From Nocardia sp. NRRL S-836 (GTDB lineage Bacteria; Actinomycetota; Actinomycetes; Mycobacteriales; Pseudonocardiaceae): a DNA stretch of 64,000 nucleotides. Positions 8,341-18,711 of this stretch are shown here, piece by piece. The stretch's first letter is position 1; each line of letters opens with the position of its first letter. The translations under genes and the position numbers were made by a program. The notes below the pieces were generated by a model. It had not been told where the DNA came from. It searched no databases and saw only the letters and a list, made by a program, of their open reading frames with translations. The stretch spans positions 62,001 through 126,000 of the forward strand of contig NZ_LGDY01000036.1 of assembly GCF_001279525.1 (NCBI RefSeq), written 5' to 3'.

Positions 8341-8481
8341 CCGGTGTGTGACGAGCTGGAATGTGCCCCCCGCCGTGGCCGGATCCGGGCGGATGTTGGC
8401 GTCGCGGCCACTTCCTGTCGCCGTGTTCGGACGGTGACGATTGACGCCGTCAATTGCCACCGGCGGTGAGGGAGGCTGGTC

Positions 8482-9099
8482 TTGCGAGTCCACATCGTCG
8501 TCTTCGACGGCATGGACGACCTCGACGTCGTCGGACCGTTCGCGGTGCTGGGCATGGCGGCGCGGGCCGGGCTCGGGGTGAGCGTGGGCCTGACCGCGCC
8601 GGGCGACCCGTCGCACGCGACGACGCGGGGTGGGCTGCCGCTGTACCCCGGGCCATGGGCCCCACAGGACGCGGACGTGCTCATCGTGCCCGGTGGCGGG
8701 TATGCGCCGGGCGAAGGCGCCGGTGTGCGCGCCGAGATCGCCGACGGCCGGCTGCCGGCCGCACTGGCTGACGCCGTACGCCCCGATCTGGTGCTGGCGT
8801 CCGTGTGCACCGGCGCGTTGCTGCTGGCCGCGGCCGGATTGGTGACCGGCCGTCCGTGTACCACGCACCACCGGGCGGCCGGCGATCTGGTGGCAGCCGG
8901 TGGAGTGCACGTCAACGCGCGGGTGGTCGATGACGGCGACCTCGTCACGGCCGGTGGCGTCACGTCCGGGCTGGACCTCGCGCTGTGGCTGGTGGAACGG
9001 TTCCGCGGGCCTGAGGCGTCGGGGATGGTGCAGCGCGCGATGGAGTACGAGCGACGGGAACCGCTGTGGCTGCGTGCTGACGAAGGTGCGGAGAAGTGA
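8482..9099 (+). CDS. DJ-1/PfpI-family protein coupled to importer operon 1
   Basis: The 205-residue protein has a DJ-1/PfpI fold with VVFDGMDDLDVVGPF near the N-terminus and Cys109 in the elbow SVCTGALLLAAAG. The start is TTG 8482, preceded by GGAGG at 8471-8475. Its stop overlaps the start of the binding-protein gene by four bases, so it is made together with the importer. Coupling of an isonitrile-hydratase-like enzyme with a metallophore-type importer suggests that it processes the imported ligand (inference). It differs clearly in sequence from the neighbouring gene at 7641, so it is not a recent duplicate. Confidence 0.8.
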   Translation: MRVHIVVFDGMDDLDVVGPFAVLGMAARAGLGVSVGLTAPGDPSHATTRGGLPLYPGPWAPQDADVLIVPGGGYAPGEGAGVRAEIADGRLPAALADAVRPDLVLASVCTGALLLAAAGLVTGRPCTTHHRAAGDLVAAGGVHVNARVVDDGDLVTAGGVTSGLDLALWLVERFRGPEASGMVQRAMEYERREPLWLRADEGAEK

Positions 9100-10100
9100 G
9101 GAGCGACCGCCCGGTGAGGCGAGCAGTTCTGGTTCTGGCCGCGGTGCTGCCGCTGGCCGCGTGCGGGACCGCGATCCCGTCGTCCGCGCCGACGACTGTC
9201 GCGAGTGGACCGGTCACCGTGAAGGACTGCACGGGCAAGGACGTCACGTTCGACAGGACACCGGAGCGCGTTGTCACGCTCGACGGCTACGCCGCGCAGA
9301 CCCTCGTGCGGCTCGGGGTGGCGGACAAGGTCGTGGGCACCGGGTTTCCCGCGCCGTTCGGCGTGGACGTCGCGCCGCACGCGGAACGGCTGGCGAAGAT
9401 CCCCGTGCTCGCCGAACGGGTGCCGGTGAACGAGGTCGTGGCCGCGCAGCAGCCGGACCTCGTGCTGACGAGCTTCGAGTCGTTCGGCGGCCCGCCCGGC
9501 AGTCCCAAGGAGGCCGACCTGGCCACGATGAGGGCCAAAGGGCTCACGTCCTGCCTGAAAGGCGCTGACGGCGGACCACTGACCGATCTCACGCCCACCT
9601 ACGAGTACGTGCGCAAGCTCGGCGCCGTGTTCCGGGTGGAGGACCGCGCGGAGCAGCTCGTCACGGAACTGGAGAGCCGCGCCAAGGCGATCGCGGCCAA
9701 GGTGCCGGGCAGCAAACCAAAAGTGCTCGTACTGCAGGACAACCCGGTGGCGGGCCAGCCGCTGCAGACCTCGGGCGCCGGCACCATCGCGCACGCCCTG
9801 ATCTCCATGGCCGGTGGGCAGAGCATCTTCTCCGACGTGTCCTCGATGCACGCGAAGATCTCACCGGAGGAGGTCGTCCAGCGTGATCCGCAGGTCGTGT
9901 GGGTCATCACGGACTACACGTTCGCCAAGCTCAAGGGCCAGGAACTGGTGGCGGCGGTGAAGACCAACCCGTTGCTGGCCAACACCACCGCGGGCAAACA
10001 GGGAAAGGTCGTCTCCACCTCGCAGTACCTGGTGTCGTTCCCCAGCCCGCTCAACCTCGACGGCCTGGAACAGCTCGCGACCGCCCTGCACGCCGGCTGA
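9096..10100 (+). CDS. FecB/BtuF-type substrate-binding lipoprotein 1
   Basis: This 334-residue class III periplasmic-binding-type lipoprotein has a signal peptide ending in a lipobox (LAAC, lipidated Cys23). Two alpha/beta lobes follow, with the typical PERVVTLDGYAAQTLVRLG opening and VAAQQPDLVLT. Such proteins capture metal chelates at the outer face of the membrane and deliver them to a FecCD-type permease. The chelate is not known. The copper genes and SigC-type promoter nearby favour a copper chelate over ferric siderophores (inference). It starts at a GTGA overlap and is followed by the permease after one base. Confidence 0.88.
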   Translation: MRSDRPVRRAVLVLAAVLPLAACGTAIPSSAPTTVASGPVTVKDCTGKDVTFDRTPERVVTLDGYAAQTLVRLGVADKVVGTGFPAPFGVDVAPHAERLAKIPVLAERVPVNEVVAAQQPDLVLTSFESFGGPPGSPKEADLATMRAKGLTSCLKGADGGPLTDLTPTYEYVRKLGAVFRVEDRAEQLVTELESRAKAIAAKVPGSKPKVLVLQDNPVAGQPLQTSGAGTIAHALISMAGGQSIFSDVSSMHAKISPEEVVQRDPQVVWVITDYTFAKLKGQELVAAVKTNPLLANTTAGKQGKVVSTSQYLVSFPSPLNLDGLEQLATALHAG

Positions 10101-10101
10101 C

Positions 10102-11181
10102 ATGACCGCCACCATCACCAAGCCGCCCCCTGCCGTCCACCGCCGGCGGGCCGACGTCGTGCCCTACCCGGTCCTGCTCACCGTCTCGGCGGCGGCTCTC
10201 GTGGTGTCGACGCTGCTCGCCACCGGCGTGGGGCCGGTCGGCGTGCCGGCCGGCGAGGTCGCCCGCATCCTGGCGCACCACCTGGGCGGTGGGGGAGACA
10301 CCGGTGCGGCCGCTGACCTGATCGTGTGGCGGATCCGGTTCCCGCGCGTGCTGCTCGGTGCCGTGGTGGGTGCGGGGCTCGCGCTCGCCGGCGCCGTGGT
10401 GCAGGGCGTCGTGCGCAACCCGGTCGCCGACCCGTACCTGCTCGGCCTGTCCCACGGCGCGTCGGTGGGCGCCGTTCTGGTCCTGACGACCGGTGCCGCG
10501 GTGCTGGGCGCGTTGACCCTGCCGCTCGCGGCCTTCGCGGGTGCCACGGCCGCGATCGCCGTGGTGCTCGTGATGGCACGGCACCGAGGACGGTTGCTGC
10601 CGATGCGGCTGATCCTCGTCGGCGTGGCGTTCGGGCACCTGTTCGCGGGTGTCACCTCGTTCATGCTCGCCCGCACGGACTCCTCCGCCGCACAGCAGCA
10701 GATCATCTTCTGGATGCTCGGCGGTCTGTCGGGGGCGCAGTGGGCCACGCTCCCCGTGACCGCTTCGGTCGTCGTGGGCGTCGGTGCGCTGTTGATGGTG
10801 CGGGCACGGCGGCTCAACGCGCTCGTGCTCGGTGAGGAGGCGGGCGCCGCGCTCGGCATCAACGCCAGCCGCCTGCGCTGGTACCTGTTGATCCTCACCA
10901 CGTTGCTGACCGGCACGGTCGTCGCGGTGTCGGGCGGCATCGGGTTCGTCGGCCTGATCGTGCCGCACCTCGCACGCATGCTCGTGGGCGCGGACCACCG
11001 GCGGATGCTGCCGGTCACCGCGTTGCTCGGCGCGTTGTTCCTGCTGTGGGCCGACGTGGCGGCGCGAATCCTGATCGCACCGGCCGAGCTGCCGATCGGC
11101 ATCCTGACCGCGTTCCTCGGCGTGCCGTTCTTCCTGCTCGTCATGCGCGCCCGCGGCCTCGCCACCCAGGAGAACGCATGA
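10102..11181 (+). CDS. FecCD-family ABC permease 1
   Basis: This 359-residue polytopic protein has the FecCD/BtuC pattern of about ten membrane segments. Family signatures include VWRIRFPRVLLGAVVGAGLA near the N-terminus, RNPVADPYLLGLSHGAS, and the cytoplasmic coupling region GFVGLIVPHLARMLVG near the C-terminus. It forms the homodimeric channel for the substrate bound by the upstream lipoprotein. Its stop overlaps the ATPase start (ATGA). Confidence 0.9.
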   Translation: MTATITKPPPAVHRRRADVVPYPVLLTVSAAALVVSTLLATGVGPVGVPAGEVARILAHHLGGGGDTGAAADLIVWRIRFPRVLLGAVVGAGLALAGAVVQGVVRNPVADPYLLGLSHGASVGAVLVLTTGAAVLGALTLPLAAFAGATAAIAVVLVMARHRGRLLPMRLILVGVAFGHLFAGVTSFMLARTDSSAAQQQIIFWMLGGLSGAQWATLPVTASVVVGVGALLMVRARRLNALVLGEEAGAALGINASRLRWYLLILTTLLTGTVVAVSGGIGFVGLIVPHLARMLVGADHRRMLPVTALLGALFLLWADVAARILIAPAELPIGILTAFLGVPFFLLVMRARGLATQENA

Positions 11182-12008
11182 GACTCGACCTCGACACCGT
11201 CTCCACCGTGCTGGGCGGCCGGCCGATCCTCGACGGGATCAGCCTGACCGTCCACAGCAGACAGTTCGTGGCGCTGGTCGGTCCCAACGGCAGCGGCAAG
11301 TCCTCGTTGCTGCGCACGGTCTACCGGGCTCGGCGCCCCGACTCCGGGACAGTCCGCGTGGACGGCCGCGACCTGTGGGCGGTGCCCGCGGCGCAGACCG
11401 CACGGGACATCGGTGTGCTGATGCAGGAACAGCACACCGGCTTCGAGTTCACCGTGGCCGAGACGGTCGCCCTGGGCCGCACCCCGCACCTCGGCATGTT
11501 CGACCGGCTCACGCGTGCCGACCGGGCCGCGATCGGCGAAGCCGTCGAACGGACCGGGCTGACCGCGTTCACCGGCCGCCGGGTGGGCGAGCTGTCGGGC
11601 GGCGAACGCCAGCGGGTGCTGCTCGCCCGTGCCCTCGCCCAGCAGCCCCGGCTGCTCGTGCTCGACGAGCCCACCAACCACCTCGACCTGCGCCACCAGC
11701 TCGACCTCCTCGAGCTCGTCCGCGACCTGCGCGTCACCGTCGTCGCCGCGCTGCACAGCCTCGACCTCGCCGCCACGTACGCGGATGCCGTGGCGGTGCT
11801 CCAGGACGGCAGGCTGGCCGCACACGGGCCTCCCGCGGACGTGCTGACGCCGGAGACGATCGGCGAGGTGTTCGGCGTGGATGCCACCGTGCGCCACGAG
11901 GACGGTTCCGCCAGGTTCGTGCTGCGGCCGCGGTGCGTCTGCCCGGACGCGTGCCACTGGAGCTGTCGTACCCGCCGCCTGGCCGAGGTGGGTGCCGATG
12001 CCGGTTGA
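11178..12008 (+). CDS. FecE-type ABC ATPase 1 with Cys-rich tail
   Basis: The ATPase has 276 residues from ATG 11178, a start that overlaps the permease stop. It has Walker A GPNGSGKSS (residues 35-43), a Q-loop, signature LSGGERQRV, Walker B LLVLDEPTN and the switch His in AALHSLD. It powers the FecBCD-type importer. The tail is unusual: after the normal FecE end, residues 253-263 read CVCPDACHWSC, four cysteines and one histidine in 11 residues. That is a plausible metal-binding or redox site; the paralogous ATPase at 21526 lacks it. The last 11 bases overlap the next gene. Confidence 0.88.
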   Translation: MRLDLDTVSTVLGGRPILDGISLTVHSRQFVALVGPNGSGKSSLLRTVYRARRPDSGTVRVDGRDLWAVPAAQTARDIGVLMQEQHTGFEFTVAETVALGRTPHLGMFDRLTRADRAAIGEAVERTGLTAFTGRRVGELSGGERQRVLLARALAQQPRLLVLDEPTNHLDLRHQLDLLELVRDLRVTVVAALHSLDLAATYADAVAVLQDGRLAAHGPPADVLTPETIGEVFGVDATVRHEDGSARFVLRPRCVCPDACHWSCRTRRLAEVGADAG

Positions 12009-12972
12009 CCCGCACGTCGTCGCCGTGCTCGCCCTCGACGGCGTGGTGGGCTTCGACCTGGCCATCCCGTGCCAGGTCTTCGGCCTCACCCGCCTGCCCG
12101 GCGGCGACTACCCCTACCAGGTGCGCGTCTGCGGCACCGCACCCTCGGTCACGGCCACGGCGGGCGGCGTCGGCTACTACCGCATCGAGGCCCCGCACGG
12201 CCTGGACGCCGCGGAGGACGCCGGCACGATCGTCGTGCCGGGCATGACGTTCACCCGGCCGACCCCGCCGGAGGTGATCGACCTGCTGCAGGCCGCGGCC
12301 GCACGCGCCGTCCGCGTGATCTCCATCTGCACCGGCGCGTTCGCACTCGCCGACGCGGGCCTGCTCTCCGGTCGCCGCGCCACCACCCACTGGGCCGCCG
12401 CGGCCGAGTTCTCCCGGCGCCACCCCGACGTCCAGCTCGACGCCGGCGCCCTGTACGTCGACGAGGGCAAGGTCTTCACCTCCGCCGGGGTGGCCGCGGG
12501 CCTGGACCTGTGCCTGCACGTCGTGCGCCGCGACTTCGGTGCCGCCGTGGCCTCGTCGGTCGCCAGAGCCGTCGTCATGTCACCGACCCGTGACGGCGAC
12601 CAGGCCCAGTTCATCCCGCCGCCACCGCCGCTCACCGCGGACGGCTCACTCGCCACGACGCTGGCCTGGATGCGGGAAAGCGCTTCCACCGCGCTGAGCC
12701 TCACCGACATCGCCCGGCACGCGAACCTCAGCACCCGCACGCTGACCCGCCGCTTCCGGGAGCAGACCGGCACCACGCCACTGGACTGGCTTGCACGCCA
12801 ACGGCTCCAGCTCGCACGGGAGCTCCTGGAGACCACCGACCTGCCGATCCCCGTGGTCGCCGAACGCAGCGGCCACGGCTCGGCCACCGCGTTGCGCGCC
12901 CACTTCGACCGCGAGCTGCACACCAGCCCGAACAGGTACCGGCGATCCTTCCGGCACACCGAAGGACCGTGA
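11998..12972 (+). CDS. GlxA-type regulator 2: DJ-1/PfpI domain plus AraC HTH
   Basis: This protein has 324 residues from ATG 11998. The N-terminal DJ-1/PfpI domain has LDGVVGFDLAIPCQVF and Cys111 in SICTGAFALADAG. The C-terminal AraC domain (about 220-324) ends with HTSPNRYRR. It closes the operon that begins with the DJ-1 gene at 8482 and overlaps the ATPase gene by 11 bases, so it is probably an autogenous or pathway-specific regulator of substrate uptake. A small-molecule sensing role for the DJ-1 domain is usual for the family but unproven here. Confidence 0.87.
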   Translation: MPVDPHVVAVLALDGVVGFDLAIPCQVFGLTRLPGGDYPYQVRVCGTAPSVTATAGGVGYYRIEAPHGLDAAEDAGTIVVPGMTFTRPTPPEVIDLLQAAAARAVRVISICTGAFALADAGLLSGRRATTHWAAAAEFSRRHPDVQLDAGALYVDEGKVFTSAGVAAGLDLCLHVVRRDFGAAVASSVARAVVMSPTRDGDQAQFIPPPPPLTADGSLATTLAWMRESASTALSLTDIARHANLSTRTLTRRFREQTGTTPLDWLARQRLQLARELLETTDLPIPVVAERSGHGSATALRAHFDRELHTSPNRYRRSFRHTEGP

Positions 12973-13034
12973 GCCGACGGCAAGCCCCGCCAGCCCACCG
13001 GTCGTGGTGCGGACGAACCGACCGGACACCCCGG

Positions 13035-13063
13035 TGATCGGTCCGAATGGCCGGTTGGTTCCC
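13035..13063 (-). promoter_or_regulatory. SigC-type promoter-like site facing away from sigC-like gene 1
   Basis: On the minus strand GGGAAC (13063-13058), 17 bases and CGATCA (13040-13035) resemble the island's promoter motif; the -10 differs at one core base. It sits 28 bp before the sigma gene start, almost the same geometry as the anti-sigma promoter at the second sigma gene. No recognisable minus-strand gene follows. Confidence 0.35.
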
Positions 13064-13090
13064 GGAAACCTGCCGTTACGATCAGGTTCT

Positions 13091-13645
13091 GTGGACTTCG
13101 CCGATGACGAGGTGACCGGCTGGGCGCTGCGGGCCCGCGACGGTGACCGGGACGCCCTGGAACGGTTCGTGCGGGCGACTCAGCGCGACGTGTGGCGTTT
13201 CGCGGCCCACCTCGCGGACGGCGGTGCGGCGGACGACCTGACCCAGGAGACGTTCCTGCGCGCGTTGTCGAGCCTGCGGAACTTCGAGGCGAGGTCCTCG
13301 GCGACGACGTGGCTGCTCTCGATCGCCCGGCGGGTCGTGGTCGACCAGGTTCGGATGGCGAAGTCGAGGCCTCGGGTCTCTCCGGGCGTCAACTGGCTGG
13401 AGGCAGCGGACCGCGGGCTCGGCGGCACGGCCGGGTTCACCGGAGTGGTCGAACTGAACCTGCTCCTCGACGGACTCACCGCCGACCGGCGGGAAGCCCT
13501 GGTGCTCACGCAGGTGCTCGGGCTCGGCTACGCCGAGGCCGCGCAGGTCGCCGGCTGCCCGGTCGGCACGATCCGCTCGCGTGTCGCACGGGCGCGCGAG
13601 GACCTGCTCAGGGCAGCGGGGAGCAACACCAGCGAAACCGGCTGA
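13091..13645 (+). CDS. ECF sigma factor, SigC-like (copy 1)
   Basis: The protein has 184 residues from GTG 13091. Region 2 contains DDLTQETFLRAL and ARSSATTWLLSIARRVVVDQVR. Region 4 contains the helix-turn-helix LGLGYAEAAQVAGCPVGTIRSRVARARE. The sequence pattern is very close to Mycobacterium tuberculosis SigC as I remember it, for example TQxDVWRF, LLTQxLGLxYAxAA and CGCPxGTIRSRVARAR. SigC controls copper acquisition genes there. The long upstream in-frame extension overlaps the GlxA gene and is rejected. A second SigC-like gene lies at 18712. No anti-sigma gene is linked to this copy. Confidence 0.88.
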   Translation: MDFADDEVTGWALRARDGDRDALERFVRATQRDVWRFAAHLADGGAADDLTQETFLRALSSLRNFEARSSATTWLLSIARRVVVDQVRMAKSRPRVSPGVNWLEAADRGLGGTAGFTGVVELNLLLDGLTADRREALVLTQVLGLGYAEAAQVAGCPVGTIRSRVARAREDLLRAAGSNTSETG

Positions 13646-13667
13646 GCTTCCAGGCGGGGGGCCTCGA

Positions 13668-15878
<2,211 letters not shown>

Positions 15879-15884
15879 GATGGG

Positions 15885-17780
15885 TCAGTTCCTTCGTCCG
15901 GAGAGTTCGGCGAGCATGGCGTTGTAGGCGGCCAGCCGGTCGTCGTGGCCGTGGTCGGAAGCGCGGTCGAACCGCACGGCCTCCCGGCGATCGGCCCGTG
16001 CCCACTGGTGCAGGAGCGCGATGACGACGACGAGCATCGGGATCTCCCCGGTGGCCCAGGCGATTCCGCCGCCGAGCCGCTGGTCGGTGAGCAGGTCCGG
16101 CAGCCAGGTGAGGCCGAGGGTGCGGTAGAAGTCCGCGGCGATCACCTTCTGGTTGTTCATCAGGATCACGCCGAAGAAGGCGTGGAACGGCATGACGGAG
16201 AACAACAGTCCGAGGCGTGCCAGGTGCGGCAGCGTGCGGGGTGCGCGGTCGACACCGACGACGAGCCAGAAGAACACGTACCCGGACACCAGGAAGTGCA
16301 GGTTCATCAGCTGGTGTGCCCAGTGGAACCGCATCATCTCCCCGAACAGCTCCGAGAAGTACAGGACGTAGAACGAGCCCACGAAGACCACCGCGGCCAC
16401 AGCGGGGTGGGCGAGAGTCCCGGCGGCCCGGCAGTGCACGAGCGCGGTGACCCACTGGCGTGGTCCCGGCGGCAGGGCCCGCAACGCCAGCGTGATCGGC
16501 CCGCCCAGCACCAGCAGCACCGGTGCCAGCATGGTCAACGCCATGTGAGCGACCATGTGGGTGCTGAACATGCCCGCCGCGTACCTGCCGAGTCCCGACG
16601 AGGTCATCACGAGCACCACCGCGCAGCCCGCGATCCAGGCGGCCGCCCGTCCGCGCGGCCAGCGGTCTCCTCGTCGTCGCAGGGTGCGCACGCCGGCCAG
16701 GTAGGCGGCCGCCGCCAGGACCGCGCCGAGCCCGAGCACGAGGTCGAACCGCCAGCCGAGGAGGAGTTCCCCCGCGGACGGACCGTCCGGGAGCTCGTAG
16801 CCGAGCACGGTCTCCTGCGGCGAAGGCCGGGACAGTGCCCACGCGGGCGGCACCAGGTGCGTCAGACCGGTCGAGGCGGCGAGCACCAGACCCAGCCCGA
16901 CCAGTTCGACGCCGAGCGGGCGCCGCGCACCCCACCGCGCCCGCAGCAGCGGCACGACCGCGACCACGGCCAGCTTGAGCAACAGCAACGCCACGTACCC
17001 GCCGGTCAGCGCGGCCGGACCGACGAGCACCGCGCCCGCCACCCCGCCGCTGAGCACGAGCACCACGGCACAGATCGAGGTGAGCCGGTGGTAGCGCCGC
17101 ACGACCTCGTCCGGTGAGGTGGCACCGGGGGAGTGCCGCAGGTATCCGCGCAACGCGACAAGCGCACCGACCCACACCGCGGCGGCCGGGACGTGCCAGA
17201 CCATGGCGTTGGTCGCCACGTCGTGCCACGCCCCGTTCGCGACGTGCCCGACGACGACCGGGGCCAGCATCCCGACCAGCGCCGGAGCCAGGCACAACAC
17301 CGCGGTCACCCACGTCAGCGTCGCCCGCGTGCCCGCCACGACCAGACCGGCCGCCACCGTCGTGACCAACCACGCCTTCGGCTCCTCGGTCGCCGCTAGG
17401 AGACTCGGCAGGTGGCTCAGCGCGACGCTCAGCGGCTGCCCGGTGGCGTCGGAGACGGACAGCACCACCGCTACGGCCGCCGCACCGACCCAGACCGTCG
17501 CCGCGGTCGCCGCGATGCGGACCGCCGCGTACGCCTGTGCGGTCAGCTTTGCGTGACGCGGTGGGGCGGGCACGACGAAGCCGCCGAACACCAGCGAGCC
17601 CACCGTGATGGCGGCCGCGGCGTTCGCGAGCGTGCGCACCAGCCCGAAAGCCAGCGATGTGAGCCTGCCCGGATCGCTGTCGCCCAGCGCGGCGTGCACG
17701 TCGCCCGCCCAGAACACGACAACGGCAACGCACACGACAGAAACAACCGACGCGACAACAGCGGCGCTGCTCACCCTCAC
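15885..17780 (-). CDS. CopD-CtaG fusion membrane protein
   Basis: The protein has 631 residues from the GTG at 17780. The N-terminal half is a CopD-type copper-resistance membrane domain (segments around MVWHVPAAAVWVGALVALRG). The C-terminal half is a CtaG/Caa3 assembly domain with HMVAHMALTMLAPVLLVLG and HFLVSGYVFFW, rich in membrane histidines. Such fusions are thought to handle copper for cytochrome oxidase assembly. The open frame runs up to ATG 17831, but the SigC-type promoter lies inside that extension. A GTG 8 nt after its -10 then gives a leaderless start. The gene is co-transcribed with the P-ATPase. Confidence 0.88.
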   Translation of the reverse strand: MRVSSAAVVASVVSVVCVAVVVFWAGDVHAALGDSDPGRLTSLAFGLVRTLANAAAAITVGSLVFGGFVVPAPPRHAKLTAQAYAAVRIAATAATVWVGAAAVAVVLSVSDATGQPLSVALSHLPSLLAATEEPKAWLVTTVAAGLVVAGTRATLTWVTAVLCLAPALVGMLAPVVVGHVANGAWHDVATNAMVWHVPAAAVWVGALVALRGYLRHSPGATSPDEVVRRYHRLTSICAVVLVLSGGVAGAVLVGPAALTGGYVALLLLKLAVVAVVPLLRARWGARRPLGVELVGLGLVLAASTGLTHLVPPAWALSRPSPQETVLGYELPDGPSAGELLLGWRFDLVLGLGAVLAAAAYLAGVRTLRRRGDRWPRGRAAAWIAGCAVVLVMTSSGLGRYAAGMFSTHMVAHMALTMLAPVLLVLGGPITLALRALPPGPRQWVTALVHCRAAGTLAHPAVAAVVFVGSFYVLYFSELFGEMMRFHWAHQLMNLHFLVSGYVFFWLVVGVDRAPRTLPHLARLGLLFSVMPFHAFFGVILMNNQKVIAADFYRTLGLTWLPDLLTDQRLGGGIAWATGEIPMLVVVIALLHQWARADRREAVRFDRASDHGHDDRLAAYNAMLAELSGRRN

Positions 17781-17788
17781 ACTGACAA

Positions 17789-17817
17789 CAGTCGGGCGTT
17801 CAGGCCCTCCGGTTCCC
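17789..17817 (-). promoter_or_regulatory. SigC-type ECF promoter of ctaG-copD/P-ATPase
   Basis: On the minus strand GGGAAC (17817-17812), 17 bases and CGACTG (17794-17789) are followed after 8 nt by GTG 17780, in frame with the CopD-CtaG protein. This implies a leaderless transcript. Confidence 0.65.
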
Positions 17818-17903
17818 GGAGAACCGAACATCCTCCGCCCGTGTGACGGACGCGACTGTTCACTGTGGACCCGGTGGCTCCCGATGACCCGGTGAGCGGG
17901 GGA

Positions 17904-18647
17904 TCAGGCGGCGTGGCGCTTGCTGACCGGACGCAGTCGCACGCGGCGCTGCCCGTGTGACCGTCCGGCTCGTTCCGGTGCGGCCGAGATATCACCTGCG
18001 GTGTCGTCGGAGTCGCCGTGCACGAGCGGTGTGCGGTCGCTCGGGCCGCGGTTGCCGAAGTGCACGAGCGCCAGCAACCCCAGACCCACCACCAGCAGTG
18101 CGTGGCTGAACACCCGGCCGACGGTGGCGGTGCCGCTGAGCAGGTCGCTCGCGGAGTAGGGCACGAGCACGGCGACGAAGGCGCTGACCACGGGCAGCAT
18201 CCCGGACGTCGCCCTCGGGCGGAGCGCGGTCCACAGCAGACCGAGGCCGATGGCGAGGTTCCAGGCCGTGCTCTCGTTGAACAGGTGGCTGCTGTCGACG
18301 CCGGAGGTGTGACCGCCGTGTGCGGACGCGCCGGTGCTGCCCACGACCTGGGCCATGCCGAGCGTGAGCTGCGCGACCGCCACGCCACCGAGGAGCAGCC
18401 GCGGTGTCCAGCCGCGTGGCGCCGGTGGAACGACCGGGGGAGCCACGTCGAGGATGGCGGCGGTCAGGTCGGGAACCGGGGTGGCCGGCCGCACGCGCAG
18501 GGTGCGGGTGAGCGCCGCGGCGTCGTCGTGCCAGACCTGGCACGACGTGCAGGTTTCCAGGTGTGCGTCGACCACGTCGGCGGGTGCGCCTCCGGGTTCG
18601 CCGTCGAGTCGCGCGGACAGGGCTTCGCGGCAGGTGTAGCAGTCCAC
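17904..18647 (-). CDS. Zinc-finger anti-sigma factor with membrane domain
   Basis: The protein has 247 residues if started at GTG 18647; ATG 18665 would add six residues. The N-terminus VDCYTCREALSARLDGE with HLETCTSCQ further on is a zf-HC2-type anti-sigma domain (His-x3-Cys-x2-Cys plus upstream Cys). Four to five hydrophobic segments follow, then a basic cytoplasmic tail. It is divergent from the ECF sigma gene at 18712 and should hold that factor at the membrane until a signal arrives. The SigC-type promoter covers the ATG, and GTG 18647 lies 7 nt after the -10, so a leaderless start is preferred. Confidence 0.82.
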   Translation of the reverse strand: MDCYTCREALSARLDGEPGGAPADVVDAHLETCTSCQVWHDDAAALTRTLRVRPATPVPDLTAAILDVAPPVVPPAPRGWTPRLLLGGVAVAQLTLGMAQVVGSTGASAHGGHTSGVDSSHLFNESTAWNLAIGLGLLWTALRPRATSGMLPVVSAFVAVLVPYSASDLLSGTATVGRVFSHALLVVGLGLLALVHFGNRGPSDRTPLVHGDSDDTAGDISAAPERAGRSHGQRRVRLRPVSKRHAA

Positions 18648-18654
18648 ACAGACA

Positions 18655-18683
18655 TTGTCGGCCATGAGGCGCGGATAGTTCCC
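18655..18683 (-). promoter_or_regulatory. SigC-type ECF promoter of the anti-sigma gene
   Basis: On the minus strand GGGAAC (18683-18678), 17 bases and CGACAA (18660-18655) are followed after 7 nt by the in-frame GTG 18647. The site overlaps the sigma gene's upstream region, giving a feedback arrangement if the adjacent sigma factor reads it. Confidence 0.6.
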
Positions 18684-18711
18684 GGCGAACTCTGAGTTAC
18701 CCTCCACGACC

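Noticed and set aside
12646..13029. Minus-strand frame starting 6 nt after the promoter-like site at 13063-13035
   Set aside because: It is antisense to the AraC domain of the GlxA gene, has no recognisable product, and its start offset differs from the 7-8 nt seen at the other leaderless genes.
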